64,000 nt of DNA, taken from positions 1 through 64,000 of the forward strand of contig CAVXIT010000001.1 in the NCBI GenBank assembly GCA_963761985.1, written 5' to 3'. Below the pieces are notes generated by a model that searched no databases, was not told the DNA's origin, and was given only the letters and a program-made list of their open reading frames with translations. Shown here piece after piece: positions 53,535 through 62,754 of this stretch (its first letter is position 1; every line of letters starts with the position of its first letter). Source of the stretch: JACCTH01 sp963761985. Its GTDB lineage: Bacteria; Actinomycetota; Acidimicrobiia; Spongiisociales; ZC4RG35. The translations under genes and the position numbers were made by a program.

Positions 53535-56163
53535 ATGAAACTCATCATCGTCGAATCGCCGGCCAAGGCCCGCACCATTTCCCGCTTCCTGGGCTCAGGT
53601 GTGGCCGTCGAGGCTTCGATGGGCCATGTCCGAGACCTCGAAACCAAGGGGCTCGGAGTGGATGTGGACGCCGGGTTCGTTCCCTCCTATGTCATTCCTC
53701 CGAACAAACAGGCAGTAATCAAGAAGCTCCGCGAGGCTTTGAAGAAGGCCGACGAGTTGTACCTGGCGACTGATGAGGATCGTGAGGGCGAATCAATCGC
53801 CTGGCATCTAACTCAAGTCCTCAAGCCCAAAGTCAACGTGAAGCGAATGGTGTTTCACGAAATCACCGAGCCGGCGATTCAGGGCGCCTTTGCCTCCCCG
53901 CGGGACATCGATCGCAAGCTCGTCGACGCACAAGAAGCCCGACGAATACTTGACCGGCTCTACGGATACGGAGTGTCGCCAGTGTTGTGGCGGCGAGTAA
54001 GACAAGGTCTTTCGGCGGGACGGGTGCAAAGTGTGGCGATCCGGATCGTGGTCGAACGAGAGCGCGAGCGGATTGCCTTTGTCACAGCCGGCTATTGGGA
54101 CCTCGAGGCCACGCTTGTCAAAGGCGACTCGGCCCCGTTTTCGGCGACGCTGGTGCAACTTGATGGAGCAAGAGTCGCAACCGGCTCCGATTTCGATTCC
54201 AGCGGGAGGATGGCCACCGAGAAAGCCGTAGTTCTTGACGAACCGGCGGCCAGGCAACTATCTGCCGAGCTCGAGAAGTCCGACTTCTCGGTGCGCGACG
54301 TCGAGACCAAGCCTTATCGACGAAGTCCCTATCCCCCGTTCCGCACCTCGACCTTGCAACAAGAGGCAGGCCGCAAGTTCCGCTTTTCCGCTTCCCGCAC
54401 GATGTCGGTCGCGCAGCGACTCTACGAATCGGGATACATCACCTACATGCGCACTGATTCGACCGCGTTGTCCGAATCTGCGGTGGCGGCGGCCCGAGCC
54501 CAAATCGGCTCGCTTTTCGGAGCCGAGTATCTGCCAGAGAAAGCGCGCAGCTATGCCAACAAGGTGAAGAACGCGCAAGAGGCCCACGAGGCGATTCGAC
54601 CGGCCGGCGAGACGTTCCGCACTCCCGAGCAAGTCGGCCGGGAAGTGAGCGACGACGAGGCCCGGGTTTATGAGCTCATTTGGAAGCGGACCATGGCGTC
54701 GCAAATGAAGGACGCTCTCGGCGAGTCGATGTCAGTTCGGCTGGGGGCCATCTCTTCGAACGGGGCCGATGCCGAATTTGCAGCCAGTGGCCGCACCATC
54801 ACATTCCCGGGCTTCCTGCGGGCTTACGTCGAGGGCAGCGACGACCCCGAAGCGGCACTGGACGATCAGGAGACTCCGTTGCCTTCCCTGCGCGAACGGT
54901 GACGCGCTCGACCTGCAGAGCCTTGAGGCATTGGGTCATAGCACCAAACCGCCCGCTCGCTTCACCGAGGCGTCGCTCGTCCGGCGCCTGGAGGAATTGG
55001 GAGTCGGGCGCCCATCCACCTACGCCTCCATCCTGAGCACGATCAAAGATCGAGGGTATGTCTGGACCAAAGGGCAGGCGCTGGTTCCGACTTTCACTGC
55101 GTTCTCCGTGGTCAGCCTGCTCGAAGAGAATTTCGAGAACCTGGTCGACTACGCCTTCACCGCCCGGATGGAAGACGATCTCGATCGGATCGCAGAGGGA
55201 GAGGAACAAACCGTTCCCTGGCTAACGCGCTTCTACCTCGGACCGGAGGGGTTGCACCAACAAATCGAAGATCGCCTCTCCGAAATCGACGCCCGCGAGA
55301 TCAACTCGATTCCGCTGGGGATGGATGAGAACGGACGTCCGGTCGTCATCCGGGTCGGCCGTTATGGCCCTTATCTCGAGCGCGGCGACGACCGGGCGTC
55401 GATTCCGGACAACCTCCCCCCGGACGAACTCACGATGGAGCGTGCGATCGAGATCCTCGCCGAGCAGCCGGCCGGGGACAAGATCCTCGGCACCGATGCT
55501 GACAGCGGTTTGGTGGTCATCGCCCGCACCGGCCGCTTCGGACCCTACGTTCAGCTGGGCGAAGCTGAAAACAAGACGAAGCCGAAAACGGCTTCGCTGT
55601 TCAAATCGATGAGTCTCGACTCGATCACACTCGATGAAGCGCTGCAGCTGTTGCAACTCCCTCGAGTGGTGGGCGCCGACCCGGAAAGCGGCAGCGAAAT
55701 CGTCGCTCTCAACGGTCGCTATGGACCGTATCTCGACCGGGCCGGCGACACGCGGTCGCTGCCAACCGAAGAAGAGCTCTTCTCGATCACTCTTGATCGG
55801 GCCCTCGAGCTTTTTCGTCAGCCTCCCGCGAGACGCGGGCGCGCAAACGCGACTCCACGCCGGGAGCTGGGCACGACCCCCGAAGGTAAGACCGTTTCGG
55901 TCGGCAACGGTCGCTATGGGCCTTACGTCAGCGACGGCGAGATCAACGCCTCGCTTCGCACCGCCGACGACCCCGATCAGATAGATCTTGATCGAGCCTT
56001 GGAGTTGCTGTCGGCGCGACGCGAACGACTTTCCGACACCACCACGGTTGTGAGAAAATCGCGCGCCAAAAAGGCCGGCACGACCAAGAAGGCCGCTAAG
56101 AAAACGGCGAGCAAGAAGACGTCAGCCACCAAGAAGAAGGCCGTAGCGAAAAAGAAGGCATGA
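53535..56163 (+). CDS. topA: DNA topoisomerase I (one frameshift)
   Basis: The frame shifts by one base near 54897 (an extra C in GAACGG). Joined, the protein has about 875 residues. It has a Toprim start IVESPAKARTISRFLG with DEDREGE, the active tyrosine in SGYITYMRTDST, and TYASILSTIKDRGYV. After the core come four TopA C-terminal repeats (GRYGPYLERG, GRFGPYVQLG, GRYGPYLDRA, GRYGPYVSDG), no zinc fingers, and a Lys/Ala-rich tail (AKKAGTTKKAAKK). It relaxes negative supercoils. The tail is usual in actinobacterial TopA. Confidence 0.93.
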
Positions 56164-56164
56164 T

Positions 56165-56356
56165 TTGTTCGGCGCATTAAACGGAGTGAGAACGACTCTG
56201 GTGATAGGTGCGATCATCGCCTCCCTCCTGGCCCTGATCCTCGGCTATCCGATCGTGGCCGTAGTGCTGGGGGTTGGGATCGGCGCCCACGCCGCGCTTT
56301 GGGTCTGGCTCTACAAACAACGCCGCGCCACTACTTCCAATCAACTAGGGCAATAG
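56165..56356 (+). CDS. Small membrane protein
   Basis: This 63-residue protein has two hydrophobic segments (TLVIGAIIASLLALILGYPIV and VVLGVGIGAHAALWVWLY) and a polar end. It starts at TTG 56165, one base after the topA stop, so it is coupled. It overlaps the convergent ispD end by 12 bases. The function is unknown. Confidence 0.6.
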   Translation: MFGALNGVRTTLVIGAIIASLLALILGYPIVAVVLGVGIGAHAALWVWLYKQRRATTSNQLGQ

Positions 56357-57028
56357 CCAACCTTCCGGAGCCCACTGGCCAACGAGGGCCGCGGCCCGCT
56401 CGAAATCGGAGACGGTCGTGACTTTGATGTTGCGATGATCGCCCGCGACCACGCCAATGGTCAGACCGCTCGCTCGAGCGACCGTTTCCGCGGTATCGAA
56501 ACCTGGCTGAACTGATTGCGCGAAGGCTTCGACGAGTTGTACCGCGTTGAAGATCTGCGGCGTTTGAGCTTTTACCACTCCGGAAAGCTCGCGCAGCTGT
56601 CCATGGGTGTTTCGGAACGTTGGTCCAGGATCGACGACGGGAATCGCTCCGCCCACCAACTCTGCCTTCGCACGACAGGCTTCCCACAGGTCGGCGGTGA
56701 GAAAAGGGCGGGCGCCATCGTGAATGCCGATCAACTCTCCGTCCTTGCATTTGATGGCGGCCAGGCCGGCCTTCTCGCTCTGATATCGCGTCGCTCCTCC
56801 CAGAACCACCTTCGGGTTCAGGTCGGCGAAGCTGACGAGCAACTGATCGAGTAGTGGTCGGTCCTCTTTCCTGGCCACCACCACCAGACGGACCGGGTGG
56901 TTGAAGGCTCTGATGGCTTGCAGCGAATAGGAAAGTAAAGGGGCGCTATTCAGGCTGCGGTACACCTTGTTCGGTCCCTCCCCCGCCCGCTCCCCCCTCC
57001 CGCCGGCGAGGAGGATCAGCGAGTCCAT
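56345..57028 (-). CDS. ispD: 2-C-methyl-D-erythritol 4-phosphate cytidylyltransferase
   Basis: From the ATG at 57028 this enzyme has 227 residues. It makes CDP-ME in the non-mevalonate pathway. It has LILLAGGRGERAGEGPNKVY (nucleotide binding), IHDGARPF near residue 105 and the late KVTTVSDFERAAAL. It lies 4 bases after the phoH stop and far from ispF, whose usual neighbour it is. An in-frame start at 57094 would add 22 residues inside phoH. Confidence 0.92.
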   Translation of the reverse strand: MDSLILLAGGRGERAGEGPNKVYRSLNSAPLLSYSLQAIRAFNHPVRLVVVARKEDRPLLDQLLVSFADLNPKVVLGGATRYQSEKAGLAAIKCKDGELIGIHDGARPFLTADLWEACRAKAELVGGAIPVVDPGPTFRNTHGQLRELSGVVKAQTPQIFNAVQLVEAFAQSVQPGFDTAETVARASGLTIGVVAGDHRNIKVTTVSDFERAAALVGQWAPEGWLLP

Positions 57029-57032
57029 GACG

Positions 57033-58335
57033 TCACAGGATCGTGGCGGCCATTTCGGAGAGCGGAGAGCGGACCGAGCGCTCGAGGGTGACATGGCCGA
57101 AAAGCGATGAACCCTTGAACTTCTCGATCAGTGCCGCTGCTCCGCCAAACGGCGAGATATAAGGATTGTCGATCTGGGTGAGGTCACCGCAGAAGATCAC
57201 TTTCGAGTCGCGGGCCATGCGGGTGAGGATGACCTTCAAAGTGGGCAGCTCGAGGTTTTGCGCTTCGTCGATGATCACGATCTCGCCGGTGATCGAGCGC
57301 CCCCGCAGATATGTGATCGCCGCCATTTCCAATTCATCCCGGGCCAGGAGGCCCTCGATCGCGTCGCGAGCGCCTTCCGCGCCGGCGTCGGAAAACAGGG
57401 CATAAAGGTTGTCGTGGACCGCGGCCATCCACGGAGCGAGTTTCTCCGACAGGTCGCCCGGGAGATAGCCGACTTCCTGTCGGCCAACCGGAACGAGCGG
57501 TCGATAGACCGTGACCTTCCGATAACGACCCATCTCCACCACTTGTTCAAGTGCCGCGGCAAGGGCGAGAAACGTCTTGCCGGTGCCAGCGATGCCCATC
57601 AGCGAAACCGCCGGCAACGCCGGGTCCATCAGGAGGTGCAGGGCAACGGTCTGTCGGATGTTCTTGGGCTCGACGCCGAAGACCTTGAGCCCGTGGCTGG
57701 CTCGTTCGACCACGGTCTCGGGTTCGGTCTCGATCACACGGGCCAGGGCCGACTGGGAGCCGGCCCGGAGCACGACAAACTCGTTAAGCAGAAATCGACT
57801 GTCGGAAAGGGTGAGTTTGTTCTCGACATAGATGCGGTCGATGACTGCGGGCTCCACCTGCATCTCGTGAACTCCCGAGTGGAGTTCTTCGACCGGGAAC
57901 CGTATCCCCGCGGTAGTCCTGAACCTCGACTCCTAGCTGCGCGGCCTTGATGCGGAGCGCGACGTCTTTGGTCACGAGGACCGGATGGTCGCCGGCATCG
58001 ACGAGGTTCAGACAACACGCCAGCAAACGATGATCCGGTGTCGATGGATCTAGCACGACTGGAAGGCGATCGGAAGCGATCCCGTTGAGCTCGATTCGGA
58101 GAGTGCCGCCGGCCGGAAGCGCCACCGGCTCGCGCATTCCTTCCGACCGCGAAGCTCCGAGCTGCTCCAGCAAACGGAGAGCCGCACGCGAGTTGGTGCC
58201 GACTTCGTCGAGCCGCGCCTTCTTTCGATCCAGCTCTTCGACCACCACCATGGGCAGGACGATTTCGTTTTCGTTGAAACGCAACAGGGCGTTGGGGTCG
58301 GCCAGCAGCACGCAGGTGTCGAGAACGTAGCTCAA
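57033..58335 (-). CDS. PIN-PhoH fusion ATPase (one frameshift)
   Basis: The TTG at 58335 follows AAGGAG by five bases. Residues 1-140 are a PIN ribonuclease domain (SYVLDTCVLLADPNALLRF with acidic residues, and later LVTKDVALRIKA). The frame then slips near 57897 (one base in a CCC run), and the PhoH ATPase follows: MGIAGTGKTFLALAAALEQ, IIDEAQNLELPTLK and FCGDLTQIDNPY. PhoH2-type fusions are RNA helicase/ribonucleases linked to toxin-antitoxin-like and stress roles. The order and domains fit PhoH2. Confidence 0.9.
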
Positions 58336-58401
58336 CGATTCTCCTTGGAAAGGACTACTCAACAGGTTCACCGTACCGGCGGTCCATAACAAGCTAGGGA
58401 A

Positions 58402-59001
58402 TTACGAGTCGGCAGAACCACAAAGAGTGGCCCACTCGGGCGACGGCCACGGGCGAAACTGATTGCGCACCGCCCGCAGCCCGACCGCGGCCACCTTTAC
58501 GCCAACTACGCGCGGATTGAGCTTGTGAATGTGGACTTCTCTCGCCTTCAAAGGGTTGCGGTGCAAGATCACGGCAGTGGGGATGGCGAAGAGTCCGCGT
58601 ATCGGTTCAGCCGGATAAACAAGGAGAACCGAGCCGGAGGGTTTGACCACACGAGCCATTTCGGCCAGCGCGGCATCGACATCGGGAATGTGCTCGATGG
58701 CGTGAAACGAAACCACCGCGTCGAAGGTGTTCGATTCGAACTGGAGCTCGGTCGCCGACATGGTTTGCACGTGCGGCACGATCGCGACCTTTGCGGCGTT
58801 GGGATTCAAGTCGATTCCTTCTGCGTCGACGCCAAGATCACGCAAGGCGCCAACGAGATGACCGCGGCCACAGCCGACATCGAGCACACGGGCGTTCGGC
58901 TTTGGTCTCACCCAATCGCGGATCAGGTGGAGGTTGCGTGGGTTCCAACGGTTGATCAGCGCATAGCGGCGTGAGTCGTAGCCACTTTCGGTCTGAGCCA
59001 T
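58402..59001 (-). CDS. SAM-dependent methyltransferase
   Basis: This 199-residue class I methyltransferase has VLDVGCGRGHLVGALRDLG (motif I) near residue 40, the acidic loop EGIDLNP and VVSFHAIEHIPD near residue 95. The acceptor is unknown. It has no gap of note before the pyrophosphatase gene (2 bases), so the two may be cotranscribed. Confidence 0.85.
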   Translation of the reverse strand: MAQTESGYDSRRYALINRWNPRNLHLIRDWVRPKPNARVLDVGCGRGHLVGALRDLGVDAEGIDLNPNAAKVAIVPHVQTMSATELQFESNTFDAVVSFHAIEHIPDVDAALAEMARVVKPSGSVLLVYPAEPIRGLFAIPTAVILHRNPLKAREVHIHKLNPRVVGVKVAAVGLRAVRNQFRPWPSPEWATLCGSADS

Positions 59002-59003
59002 CT

Positions 59004-60953
59004 CTAAAGGACCCCGACCAATGCCATCACCGCCCCGATCGTGATCATCGCCTTGATGGCGGAGCTCAGCGCCGGGCCGACCGCGTCTTTCAAGGGGTCC
59101 CCCGCGCTGTCGCCGATCAACGTGGCCCGGTGCTGGTCGGAACCGGCTCCGCCGAAGGCACCTGCCTCAACGAGGTTGTTCGCCGAGCTCCAGACCCCAC
59201 CCGTGTTGACAAAGAACGTGGTCTGGATGAATCCCGTCAAGATCACAGCCACCAGGAACCCACCCAGGGTCTCGGGATTGGCGATCCCCAGGACCACGGG
59301 CAACCCGAGAACCAAAACCCCCATTGAGAGCATCTCGCGTCGCGCCCGACCCGACACCAGATCGAGCAGCCCGGGCAGTCCCGCCCCACCCAACCGGACG
59401 GTGTCGATAACCAACGCCGCAGACCGCCCCACCGCGTTCAAGTTGAGTGCTGAGAAGACAAAAGGAAAAGTGATACCCAACAAAACCCCAAAGAGCCCCG
59501 GCACGCGGGTCAGGTCGATGGCGTCGAGCCCGGAAACTTCGAGGAAGACGAGGAGCATTACGAGTGCCCCGCCGAGCGCACTGGCGGTTGCGTAACCCCG
59601 GCTGCTCGACGTCGCCGCATTGCCCACCGCAGTCAGACCAGCCACTGCGCTATCGAGCTGCTCGGTTTGTTCGTTGAGTGCCAGCACCCCGTGCCCGCTA
59701 TCGGCGATCGGCCCGAAGGCGCCAATAGAGGCCCGGATCGCCAGGATGACCGAGGCGCCCGCTGCTGCCAGTAACAGGCCAAGCCGGCCGCCCGCTTCGT
59801 TCCAGGCCCAGGTCCCCGCCAGGTAGGCGCCCACAAAGCATGCAGCGAGCGCGCCAGCTGAGAAGGCCGCCGCTCGCATGCCCGCGACGATTCCTCCAAT
59901 GACGAGCGTGGACGGGCCGATTTGGCTCTGGCGAGCGATCTCTTTCACGGTCTTGTAGTGATCGGAGGTAAACCACTCGGCGACAAAACCGGCTCCCCAC
60001 GCCGCGGCCGTACCGGCCGCGAGGGCGAGAAGCAACCCGAAGGGATGCGTGACCTCGGGACCGGCCATCGTTTCCAGTAGCCACCAGGCTCCGCCGATGA
60101 TCACTGCCACCGAGATGAGGGTGGCCAGGAGGAATCCGGTCACCGGGTTGTCACGACCAAAGCGAATCACAAAGACTGCCGGCAGGGCACCGAGGAGACC
60201 GCACGCGGCAATGCCCAGGAGGACGTGCTCGAACCAAGCCGATTCCGGACCGACAATGAGCGCACCCAGAACCAGCCCTCCGAAAACAGACATGACAAAT
60301 GAGTCGCCGAGGTCGGTGGTTGCTCCCACGACGCCCCCAAGGACGTCGCCCGCGCTGTCGGCGATCACTGCCGGATCGGGGGCAGATTCAGACGATCTCA
60401 CGAGGTCAGCGCCAATGTCGGCCGCCTTGTTGTAGACGCCGTTGCCGATGCGCGTGAACAGGGCGACGACGGCGAAACCGAGGATCCCGTAGGCGAGCTG
60501 GAGGGGCTGGATCGCGGTGACTCCGATGAGAAGTGCGACAAGGACCACAACCGCGGCACCGATGCCGACGACCAAGCCGCCTCGCAGGGCCAGCTGCATC
60601 GATCGCACTGCCCCACCCTGTCGCGCCGCCTCTCCCAGGCGAACGTTCACTTCAGTCGCCCCGGCCGCCGACATCCAGATCACCAGGGCAGCCGCGGCCA
60701 CTCCTGTGGCATAGATCGAGACTTCGATCCAGCCGCGACCCGAATACCAGAACAGCGCTCCGCCCAAGACGACGACGGGCACCACGATGAGCCGCATCTG
60801 TCTCCGGAGATGCTCTGCCACCTGGTAGCCGATCTCCCGGGCGGCTCCGCTCAACTCACCCGTGCCCGAAGCCCGGATCTGGCCGTTGAAGTAGACGACA
60901 ACCACGGCGGCCAGCAGCGCGAGACCGCTTGCAAAGAGGACGACTTCGTTCAC
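59004..60953 (-). CDS. Membrane-bound pyrophosphatase-like protein, divergent
   Basis: From GTG 60953 (overlapping the polX stop as GTGA) this protein has 649 residues and about 15 membrane helices. It has the mPPase motifs in changed form: YNKAADIGADLVRSSE, ADSAGDVLGGVVGATTDLGDSF, GPIADSGHGVLALNEQTEQLD, GNAATSSSRGYATASA, and GDSAGDPLKDAVGPALSSAIKAM. These enzymes couple PPi hydrolysis to H+ or Na+ export. By eye, the third aspartate of the ADN-x-x-GDN-x-x-GD motif is Gly, and the Lys of GADLVGK is Ser; the late D-K-D and Lys are kept. Full activity is therefore doubtful. Confidence 0.85.
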   Translation of the reverse strand: MNEVVLFASGLALLAAVVVVYFNGQIRASGTGELSGAAREIGYQVAEHLRRQMRLIVVPVVVLGGALFWYSGRGWIEVSIYATGVAAAALVIWMSAAGATEVNVRLGEAARQGGAVRSMQLALRGGLVVGIGAAVVVLVALLIGVTAIQPLQLAYGILGFAVVALFTRIGNGVYNKAADIGADLVRSSESAPDPAVIADSAGDVLGGVVGATTDLGDSFVMSVFGGLVLGALIVGPESAWFEHVLLGIAACGLLGALPAVFVIRFGRDNPVTGFLLATLISVAVIIGGAWWLLETMAGPEVTHPFGLLLALAAGTAAAWGAGFVAEWFTSDHYKTVKEIARQSQIGPSTLVIGGIVAGMRAAAFSAGALAACFVGAYLAGTWAWNEAGGRLGLLLAAAGASVILAIRASIGAFGPIADSGHGVLALNEQTEQLDSAVAGLTAVGNAATSSSRGYATASALGGALVMLLVFLEVSGLDAIDLTRVPGLFGVLLGITFPFVFSALNLNAVGRSAALVIDTVRLGGAGLPGLLDLVSGRARREMLSMGVLVLGLPVVLGIANPETLGGFLVAVILTGFIQTTFFVNTGGVWSSANNLVEAGAFGGAGSDQHRATLIGDSAGDPLKDAVGPALSSAIKAMITIGAVMALVGVL

Positions 60954-62677
60954 CGGCGCGACCGGGCGAAGTCGAGAAACTGCTTCGTGTCCAGGGTGTT
61001 GGCCACATTCGCCGCCGCCGCCCAACCGCGTTGCGCATTGGCAACTCCAAACACCATCCGCGTGAGGTCGGACGTGTGATGGGAATCGGTGGAGATCACC
61101 AGAGTCACGCCGGCGGCCACGGCTCGTTTGGTCACCTCGGCCGAAGCGTCGAGCCGGTCAAGGGCGCCGTTCAACTCGAGGGCAACTCCGGAAACCGAGA
61201 GTCCCTCGAGCACCGCATCGAGGTCAAGTTCAATCCCCGGCCGGCGACCGATGTAGCGCCCGGTGAGATGTCCGATGGCGTTGACCGCCGGGTCCGCCAT
61301 CGCCTTGAGCAGGCGCGTGGTTTGGGCTTCGGCGGAGAGGTCGAAATGCGAATGGACCGACGCCACCGTCCAGTCGAAAAGAAGGCGGAATTCTGGGTCG
61401 TAGTCGAGCGTCCCATTGGGTCCGATGTTGAGCTCGCACCCGAAAAGCAGAGTCATTTCGGGGTACTTCGCGTTGACCGTTCGAATCCGCTCCCGGTGCG
61501 CCAGCATTTGATCACGGCTCGATCCGTTGATCGCCAGGTCCTCGCCATGCTCGGTTATGGCCAGATACGAATAGCCACGGCCCGCGGCCGCCTCCACCAT
61601 CTCCTCGAGGCTTGAGCGGCCGTCGCCCGACTGATCGGAATGGAAGTGGAGATCGCCTTTGATCTGCTCCAGGGCCACTAGCTCGGGCAAGGTGCCATTT
61701 GCCGCGGCTTCGATTTCTCCCTGGTTCTCGCGGATCGACGGTGGCAGATAGGGCAGCTCAAGCAGTTCGTAGATATCAGCTTCCGAGCGAGCTGCCAGCA
61801 ATTCCTCGCCGGCAAAGAGTCCGTATTCGTTGAGCAGCCAGCCGCGATCGATCGCCCGCTGGCGGAGAGCGACATTGTGTGCCTTTGAGCCCGTGAAGTA
61901 GAGAAGAGCCGCGCCGAGTTGCTCGGGGGCAACTGCGCGGACGTCGACTTGCAATCCCGAACGGGTCAGAATCGAGGTCTTGGTCTCGCCCGATCCGACC
62001 ACCTCGGTCGCGGCCGGATGATTTGCTACCGCGCTCATCACCGGCTGGGCTTGACTGGCAGCAACCACGATGTCGATGTCGCCGATCGTCTCTGCGAGAC
62101 GTCGCAAAGATCCGGCGGGGATCGCGGACTCCACTCCCTCGATGGCGGCGAGCTCAGTTGCCAACCCGGCGGCGACCGGCATCGCCTCGGCAATGGGAGT
62201 CCTCCGATCCTTACCGTGCAGACCGAGACGGTCGATCGACCGGGCGATCTTCTCTTCCGTGGTTCGGCCGAGGCCGGGCAGCTCACGAAGTGCCTGCCGA
62301 TCGATGGCGGCTTTCAGGTCGTCGAGGTTTTCAATCCCGAGTTCGGCTCGGATGAGCTTCAGCGTTTTGGGACCGAGCCCTGGGACCTTGAGCAGCTCGA
62401 CTAGGGCAGGGGGATACTTCGTCCGCAGTTCCTCGAGCTTGGCCACGCTTCCGGTTTCGACATACTCCATGACCCGCTTGGCAATCGAGCCTCCCACGCC
62501 CTTGATCGCTTCCATGTCCTTCACGCTCAGCGTGGCGACGTTGCCCGGGTACCCCTCGATGCCATGGATGGCGTTCTCATACGCCCTGACTTTGAAGGCT
62601 TGGCTGGAGCCCTCGTCGAGCGCTATGAGCTTGGCCATCTCGGCAAGGACACCGAGAATCCTGGCATTGGAGATCAC
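60950..62677 (-). CDS. polX: PolX-type DNA polymerase/PHP exonuclease
   Basis: This 575-residue protein has an N-terminal helix-hairpin-helix part (AIKGVGGSIAKRVMEY and VPGLGPKTLKLI), a family X polymerase palm with GDIDIVVAA (acid pair), and a C-terminal PHP domain with DLHFHSDQSGDGRSS and ITEHGED, a metal-dependent 3'-5' exonuclease. It fills gaps in base-excision repair. It is divergent from ftsH2 and overlaps the pyrophosphatase gene. Confidence 0.92.
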   Translation of the reverse strand: MISNARILGVLAEMAKLIALDEGSSQAFKVRAYENAIHGIEGYPGNVATLSVKDMEAIKGVGGSIAKRVMEYVETGSVAKLEELRTKYPPALVELLKVPGLGPKTLKLIRAELGIENLDDLKAAIDRQALRELPGLGRTTEEKIARSIDRLGLHGKDRRTPIAEAMPVAAGLATELAAIEGVESAIPAGSLRRLAETIGDIDIVVAASQAQPVMSAVANHPAATEVVGSGETKTSILTRSGLQVDVRAVAPEQLGAALLYFTGSKAHNVALRQRAIDRGWLLNEYGLFAGEELLAARSEADIYELLELPYLPPSIRENQGEIEAAANGTLPELVALEQIKGDLHFHSDQSGDGRSSLEEMVEAAAGRGYSYLAITEHGEDLAINGSSRDQMLAHRERIRTVNAKYPEMTLLFGCELNIGPNGTLDYDPEFRLLFDWTVASVHSHFDLSAEAQTTRLLKAMADPAVNAIGHLTGRYIGRRPGIELDLDAVLEGLSVSGVALELNGALDRLDASAEVTKRAVAAGVTLVISTDSHHTSDLTRMVFGVANAQRGWAAAANVANTLDTKQFLDFARSRR

Positions 62678-62723
62678 GAGCGAACGTTACGCCGCAAAGC
62701 TGCACCCTTGGATAGCAGCCCTT

Positions 62724-62729
62724 TATATT
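62724..62729 (+). promoter_or_regulatory. Possible -10 element for ftsH2
   Basis: TATATT lies 25 bases before the GTG at 62755, so a transcript would have a very short leader. No -35 is clear. The gap to polX is only 77 bases and must hold both promoters. Confidence 0.35.
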
Positions 62730-62754
62730 TGGGGCCGGTCGGTACCCTTCAGGC

